Positions 59,541 through 64,000 of a stretch of 64,000 bases of DNA are shown one piece after another. The notes beneath the pieces are model-generated. The model searched no databases. It was not told the DNA's origin and saw only the letters and a list, made by a program, of their open reading frames with translations. Position 1 is the first letter of the stretch. The number at the start of each line of letters is the position of its first letter. The position numbers and the translations under genes were made by a program. Where the stretch lies: assembly GCA_963809815.1 (NCBI GenBank), contig CAWELM010000013.1, positions 198,188 through 262,187 on the forward strand, read 5' to 3'. Origin of the DNA: CAVVJA01 sp963809815 (GTDB lineage: Bacteria; Actinomycetota; Actinomycetes; Mycobacteriales; Jatrophihabitantaceae).

Positions 59541-60164
59541 TCATTTCGCGACCAGCGGCAGGTCGTGCACGATCTGGTCGGCCTCGTTGGTGCTCTGTAG
59601 GTACTGAACTCGCGCGTAGTCGTCAGAACCGTAGAGCAACACCTGAGCTGAGTGTTGTTGGCCCTCGTCCTCGGCGAGCTGCACGTGGGCGGCGGCCTGG
59701 GCCGCATCGATCTGCGCCTGCGTACCGGTCAACCCAACGAATCGGTTCGGCAGGTCCGTGTCGAAGTGCGCGAGCCAGGCCGCCATCACCGGACCGGTAT
59801 CCCGCTTCACGTCAGTGGTTACGAACACCACCTGGGTGCGGCGCTGGATGTCGGTGGGCAGCTTGCGCAGCGCCTGACCGATGTCGGCCATCGTCGTCGG
59901 GCAGACATCCGGACAATGCGTGTAGCCAAAATAGAGCAGCGTGGGCTTGCCCGCCGTGGCCCGGCCGAAGGCGTACCCCGTGCCCGAAGTGTCGGTGAGC
60001 GTGAACGACGGGCGCGGTTGTGGCGGGATCAAGCCGAAGCCTTGGTAGACGCCGCCGGTTGGCTTGTCGTTCAGTTCGGACGGTTGCGGGGCCGCAGCGC
60101 CGGAACTGCAGGCCGCAGCCAGTAGCGCGACCGCTGCCAGCACGGCAGCGACGCGACGGGTCAT
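59541..60164 (-). CDS. SCO1/SenC-family copper lipoprotein
   Basis: A 207-residue protein with a lipoprotein signal (VALLAAACSS, lipid-binding C19) and the Sco fold: FTLTDTSGTGYAFGRATAGK, LLYFGYTHCPDVCPTTMADI with the copper-binding CxxxC, VVFVTTDVKRDTGPVMAAWL and a later conserved His (EDEGQQHSAQVLLYG). Sco proteins deliver copper or reduce the CuA site of cytochrome c oxidase. The start overlaps the PCuAC stop (ATGA). Confidence 0.92.
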   Translation of the reverse strand: MTRRVAAVLAAVALLAAACSSGAAAPQPSELNDKPTGGVYQGFGLIPPQPRPSFTLTDTSGTGYAFGRATAGKPTLLYFGYTHCPDVCPTTMADIGQALRKLPTDIQRRTQVVFVTTDVKRDTGPVMAAWLAHFDTDLPNRFVGLTGTQAQIDAAQAAAHVQLAEDEGQQHSAQVLLYGSDDYARVQYLQSTNEADQIVHDLPLVAK

Positions 60165-60679
60165 TTCGTCGCCCCGGACGGGGAGGTCGACGCACCGGGG
60201 GCGGGGGCGTCGATGGCAATGACGGGCGCCTCGACGATGAGCGGGATGTTATGAGCGAACGTCAACTGCAGGTTGACCGTTTGGCCAGGCTGCAACTGCC
60301 CGAGCAAGTTCTCGATCATGACGTGACCGTCGCCCGGGGACAGGGGCACGCTGCTGTGCGCAGGTAGGCGTAGCCCGCCGGTCATCTCCGCCATCGAGCT
60401 ATTGCGCAGGGTGGTACTTTTGCCCGCTCCGGAGTCGACGCTGACGAGCGTGTCGTCGGTGTCGGTCGTGTTCGAGATCGTGAAGTACGCCGCGGCCTCG
60501 TCCGGGGAAGCCGGCTCGCGGACGTACGCGTTGGTGACGACAATCGGAGCGCCTGACGGCGAAGAGGCCGAGCCGCCTCCGCCCGCGGCAGCCAGCGGCA
60601 CGGCGCCCCGAATGAGGCCAGCCAGTCCAACCACAGCCACTGCGCCAGCCACTGCGACCAACACTGGCGGTCGCCTCAC
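60161..60679 (-). CDS. PCuAC-type copper chaperone
   Basis: A 172-residue exported protein with an N-terminal hydrophobic helix. The domain shows VVTNAYVREPASPDEAAAYF, then MAEMTGGLRLPAHSSVPLSP and GDGHVMIENLLGQLQPG. The Met-rich and His-x-Met positions make up the Cu(I)-binding set of PCuAC proteins. It feeds copper to Sco1/CuA. It overlaps both neighbours by four bases, so it is tightly coupled with the small membrane protein and SCO1. Confidence 0.9.
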   Translation of the reverse strand: MRRPPVLVAVAGAVAVVGLAGLIRGAVPLAAAGGGGSASSPSGAPIVVTNAYVREPASPDEAAAYFTISNTTDTDDTLVSVDSGAGKSTTLRNSSMAEMTGGLRLPAHSSVPLSPGDGHVMIENLLGQLQPGQTVNLQLTFAHNIPLIVEAPVIAIDAPAPGASTSPSGATK

Positions 60680-60957
60680 GCCCGCTCCCCCGTCCGCCGC
60701 CCGAACCGGACGAGCGCTGGGGCCGCCGCGCCGGCCGCGGCGGCAGCCACCACGAGCGCGACGACTCCAAGCACCACAGGACCAGTCTGACTCCGCTTCT
60801 TAGGTTCAGCTGTGACGACCGGACCTCCCGCCGATGACTGCGAGCTGGACGTTGCCGCCGAATGCTCAAGCCCAGACGCCGCGGTGGCGAGCGCGACGAA
60901 GGCGGTCAGGACGGCAGCCAGGCAGCTGACTAGTCGCACCAAGCGACGCATGAACAT
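60676..60957 (-). CDS. Small exported membrane protein in the copper operon
   Basis: A 93-residue protein: a signal-like helix (LVRLVSCLAAVLTAFVALAT), a Ser-rich outside loop and a second helix (VVLGVVALVVAAAAAGAAAP). It overlaps the PCuAC start by GTGA and starts five bases after the CopC-CopD gene ends. No family is recognised; position alone suggests a role in copper handling. Confidence 0.65.
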   Translation of the reverse strand: MFMRRLVRLVSCLAAVLTAFVALATAASGLEHSAATSSSQSSAGGPVVTAEPKKRSQTGPVVLGVVALVVAAAAAGAAAPALVRFGRRTGERA

Positions 60958-60961
60958 CCCT

Positions 60962-62719
60962 TCAGTTGAGGTGGACGGTCATGGTGGTGACGACCGAGTC
61001 GAATTGCGAGGTCCGGACCGTGAGCGTCATCAGCCAGTTCCCGGAACAGCACCGGCAGCAGCACGTTTGACGCCTGGTAGCGACCGTCGGGTCTCGGTGA
61101 CCGCACCGGGATCGGGCCGAGCCTCGTTCGTCCGGCAGCGTGGCCGCGCAGGTGAGCTGCTGCGGGGCAGCGCCGGGACTGAGTGTGATGGTCACCGTCA
61201 CGGGCCCGTGCCGAGCCGGCGCGACCCGAACCGTTGCGGTGCGGTCGACCCCCAGCGGCGCTGTCGCCGTGGCCGCGGCCCGATCGGCCACGGTCTCCAC
61301 GGCGCGACCCGGTGGCTCGGCCACCAGCACCGCCGTCACCGCGAGCACGGCCAGGGCGAGGAGTGCTTCCGCGATCACGGTTGAGCGCAGCCGTCGCACG
61401 TCCGCCGTGGTCTTCGGCTTATCGGGCGGAACGGCCACGGGCGGCTCGTCCGACGTAATCTTCTCCGCCATCGCGTATGCGACTGGCCGCCGCACCCAAC
61501 GCCGTTGCGGACGCGAGCCGGGAGAGATTGCCGAGCCCGATCAGAACGACGAACATGTGCATCTTCGACGAGCACCAGCTGGCCGTAACGCGTCCCGGTC
61601 AAGGCCGACCAGGAGCCGACGCCGAGCCAGGCCTGATAGGTGCCCGTCACCGCGAGCAGGGCCACCGAGAGGAAGGCAATTCGAGAAAACACCGGCAGGA
61701 CGACCTGCAGCTCGTCCGGGTCCCCCCGCGGCAAGACCGCGACGAGAAGCATGATCAGCCCGCCCACCCACGCGGCCATGGCCATCAGGTGCACCGTGTC
61801 GCTCGCCGTCGCGAGCCAGGTCGGATCCTGGGTCGAAGCGTGCCCGGCTATCGGGAACGTCACCGCGACCCCGAGCCCGAGCAGCCCAGCGACCTCCTGC
61901 AGTCCACTACGTTGCTGATCGCGGAGAAGCAGCCACAGCGTCGCACCGAGTGCACCGAGCAGGAGCAGTCGCACGGAATGGGCTCCGCCGAACGTCGTGT
62001 GCAACGTCGCATCGAGCAGGTTCCACTGGCCGAGGCGGCCGAGCCCCAGGCCGGCGACATACGGTCCCTGCACGATCAGCTCGGCCAGCGTGCCGGCTGT
62101 GGCCGCACCCAGCCGGTCCAGAGCAACGCTCGCGCGCGCCGGTCGTCGCGCACCGGCCGGCCACACCGAAAACATGAGCCAGCCGCCGCCGAGCACGGCC
62201 AGGCGGGTGAAGGAGATCCAGCGCACGACGTCGAAGGTCGTGCTCGTCAGCCGGTCCACCGTCTGCGGTCCACTCGCGCCGGCTCCTAGCGCGCCGTCGC
62301 CGACCACGAAGCGAATCGCTCCGGCGACCGGGTGCGAATCGGCGGAGACCACGTGGTAGCTCGCGGTGTACGTACCATCGCCGAGTCCGGCCCGCATCGG
62401 CACCGAGATCTTGGTGCCGTCACCGCCTGGATGGGTCGCGGAACCGTTGTCCACCCGCCGTCCGACCTGGTCGACCACTCGCAAGTAGCCGCCCCCACCC
62501 AGCCCGACCGACTCGTCGAACGTCACCGATACGTTCGACGGTGCCGCAGCGCAGTCGGGCACCGTCCGCTGGATTCGACGACACGACGACCGCATGTGCG
62601 GCCGCGCTCGTCGCAGCGAGCAGTCCGAGGCCGAACAGGCCTGTGACGAGCGTGATCAGGGCAGCGAGACGCAGCCTCCTCGACTCCCCGCAAGCCGCGG
62701 CCCGGTTCGGCGGGCTCAT
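60962..62719 (-). pseudogene. CopC-CopD fusion (copper resistance/uptake), with several frameshifts
   Basis: From ATG 62719 the first frame gives a signal peptide and the CopC start (LLAATSAAAHAVVVSSNPAD, whose first mature His would bind copper). Near 62575 the frame changes to CAAAPSNVSVTFDESVGLGG and the rest of CopC, then the multi-helix CopD domain (FDVVRWISFTRLAVLGGGWL, HLMAMAAWVGGLIMLLVAVL). Near 61545 it changes again (MHMFVVLIGLGNLSRLAS), and near 61490 to the last helix TVIAEALLALAVLAVTAVLV and an outside domain ending at 60962 (LMTLTVRTSQFDSVVTTMTV). All parts of a normal fusion are present in order, so at least three single-base shifts break it. Confidence 0.75.
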
Positions 62720-63336
62720 CGGTCCCGAACGACGGCCGAGGCCTGGTGGCGGCGTCGCCCGCTCGCTGACGGACAGCGTGTACACCAGCACCAGCCCGGC
62801 CACAGCGCCGAGATGCGTCGCCAGCCGCCCGAGTTCGACCGCTCCGGACGCGAGGTCGCGGGCCGACAAGACGACGAGCCGCCGACGAACGCAACCAGTA
62901 ACGGGGCAGCAGTCCGGCCGCGCGGCGCGGGGCGAACGCGGTGGCCGAGGAACGCGGCACCCAAAGCAACATTCCAGGCCGCGGACTCGTGGGCCGCGTG
63001 CGTGACCATGGCCATGTCGATGGTGTTGCCGAACAGTGCCGGCACCGCGATTGCGATTTGCACCAACCCGACCGCGGCCAGGCCCAGCTGGGCGAACCGG
63101 CGGCGGCGCCGCACTTTCGCGGCCGGCAACGCGACCTCGGCGAGTATCCGGTCGGCGAGATCCGGGGTGTCCTCCCGGCCGACGCGGGCCAGGCGGCTCA
63201 GCCGCGTCGCCTCCGCGACCCATCGGGCACAATAAGGGCAGGTCGCGAGGTGGTGGTCAAGCCGCGACGCCGGCATCCCGAGCGGCTCCCCGTCGAGCCG
63301 AGCGGAGGCGGCCTCGCGGAATCGATCACAGCTCAC
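62716..63336 (-). pseudogene. zf-HC2 domain membrane protein (anti-sigma-like), probably frameshifted
   Basis: From GTG 63336 the protein starts VSCDRFREAASARLDGEPLG and DHHLATCPYCARWVAEATRL, a zinc-binding anti-sigma HxxxCxxC module, followed by helices (LGLAAVGLVQIAIAVPALFG). Around 62880-62920 the meaningful reading moves to another frame (VVLSARDLASGAVELGRLAT, GAVAGLVLVYTLSVSERAT). The stop overlaps the CopC start (ATGA). Opposite an ECF sigma factor, it is probably that factor's regulator or a copper-linked sensor. Confidence 0.65.
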
Positions 63337-63408
63337 GTGGGATTCAGTCGTCGTCCGGCGGGCGCGGTTGGTTCCCGAGCCAAGCAGATTCTTAACCAGG
63401 AGATGAGA

Positions 63409-63942
63409 GTGGACGGGGTCGACGAGATCGACGGCGGTGGCGCTCCGCGCGCGGCGCGGCGATCCGGCGGCGGCCCGCTCCTTCGTCAACGCGACCCAGC
63501 GCGATGTCTGGCGCGCGTGCGCGAACCTCGTGGATCGCGCGTCCGCCGACGACCTCACCCAGGAGACGTACGCCCGGGCATTCACCGCATTGCACCGGTT
63601 CGCCGGACGGTCGTCAGCGCGGACCTGGCTGCTGGCAATCGCCCGCCGGGTGTGCGCGGACGCGATTCGCGACGCGGTGCGGTCGCGCTCAGCTCGTGCG
63701 CCATCGCCGAACCAGGCCGCGGATCCGGCCGATGCGGTCACCCTGGATGCGCTGCTCGCGCGGCGCTGCCCCCGGATCGGCGGGAGGCTTTCGTGCTGAC
63801 GCAACTCGTGGGGCTCCGGTATGCCGAGGTTGCCGACGTGTGCGGCTGTCCGGTCGGCACCGTGCGGTCGCGGGTGGCGCGAGCCCGCGCCGACCTCGTC
63901 GCGGCCTACGGCGACGACGCGGGACGCGCCGCTTCGCGCTGA
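63409..63942 (+). pseudogene. ECF sigma factor, frameshifted
   Basis: The GTG at 63409 has AGGAG six bases upstream. After about eight codons an extra base near 63430-63436 moves the reading to ALRARRGDPAAARSFVNATQ, VWRACANLVDRASADDLTQE and TYARAFTALHRFAGRSSART with WLLAIARRVCADAIRD, which is sigma region 2. Near 63770 another shift leads to region 4 (PPDRREAFVLTQLVGLRYAE, VADVCGCPVGTVRSRVARAR), ending at 63942. The whole is about 175 residues, normal for an ECF factor that pairs with the divergent zf-HC2 protein. Two single-base changes break it. Confidence 0.7.
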
Positions 63943-64000
63943 GTCACGGTCGCTCGGGCGCCGATCTCGTGCCGAACGCTCCGCTCGGCGACGAAGGACA

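Noticed and set aside
1..64000. CRISPR array
   Set aside because: No regularly spaced repeats of 24-40 bases and no cas genes were seen.

Overview
The window reads as chromosomal DNA of a high-GC actinobacterium. Evidence: GC-rich coding throughout, frequent GTG starts, ATGA/GTGA stop-start overlaps, large LuxR (LAL/MalT-like) regulators, an ECF42-type sigma factor with a YCII partner, a short 91-residue HU, an RGCVC-type protein and a class II DAHP synthase. I cannot place it to genus.

0-34 kb is a mosaic accessory-type region. It holds a low-GC-looking golvesin-domain protein, a secreted GH30 glycosidase, a MarR/ABC drug-efflux operon, an MMPL transporter, a fused ABC ATPase-permease, a MalT-like regulator, an esterase / Tat-exported metallo-beta-lactamase-fold / MFS run, an ECF42-YCII module with two matching promoters, oxidoreductases, a Crp/Fnr regulator, TetR, an extended Hsp20 and a YihY membrane protein. 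Several genes are remnants made by internal deletion or fusion: LAL regulator, RibD-type reductase, GNAT, VOC protein, and an aldo/keto reductase joined to a small-protein tail.

34.87-57.57 kb is a tandem array of integrative elements at one tRNA-Ala(GGC) gene (57494-57566, minus strand). The 3' part of the tRNA is repeated at 48687-48732 (46 bp identical) and 34866-34907 (32 bp core identical), and a 12-bp piece recurs at 43028-43039. The inner edges carry short tandem motifs: WTGGCWACCA pairs (12-bp period) at 35024, 43157 and 48620, and TGCGGAC pairs (11-bp period) at 48863 and 57404. I read these as element-specific integrase arm-type sites. No integrase gene is present. Unit 1 (about 34.9-43.0) has AbiE-type toxin-antitoxin fragments, a four-gene synthase-dependent exopolysaccharide cluster (GT-C, GT2, GH26, GH39-like) and the tail of a helicase. 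Unit 2 (43.0-48.7) has an operon of an AbiEi-like regulator under a GTTCAC operator, a frameshifted nucleotidyltransferase and a TOTE-type primase (AEP)-SF2 helicase. Unit 3 (48.7-57.5) has a coupled three-gene operon of fusion enzymes (unknown domain-O-methyltransferase, cyclic-nucleotide-binding-like domain-DAHP synthase, AMP ligase-SDR), probably for a shikimate-derived aromatic product, plus an IS110 remnant and an AbiE toxin-antitoxin pair.

57.6-64 kb resumes with HU and a copper-handling / cytochrome-oxidase-assembly operon (zf-HC2 protein, CopC-CopD, small membrane protein, PCuAC, SCO1, MauE-DsbA) opposite an ECF sigma factor. Several of these genes carry single-base frameshifts, which are either decay or base-calling errors.

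The best candidates for something undescribed are the fusion-enzyme operon of unit 3 and the AbiEi/nucleotidyltransferase/AEP-helicase operon of unit 2, both in the tRNA-Ala island array.
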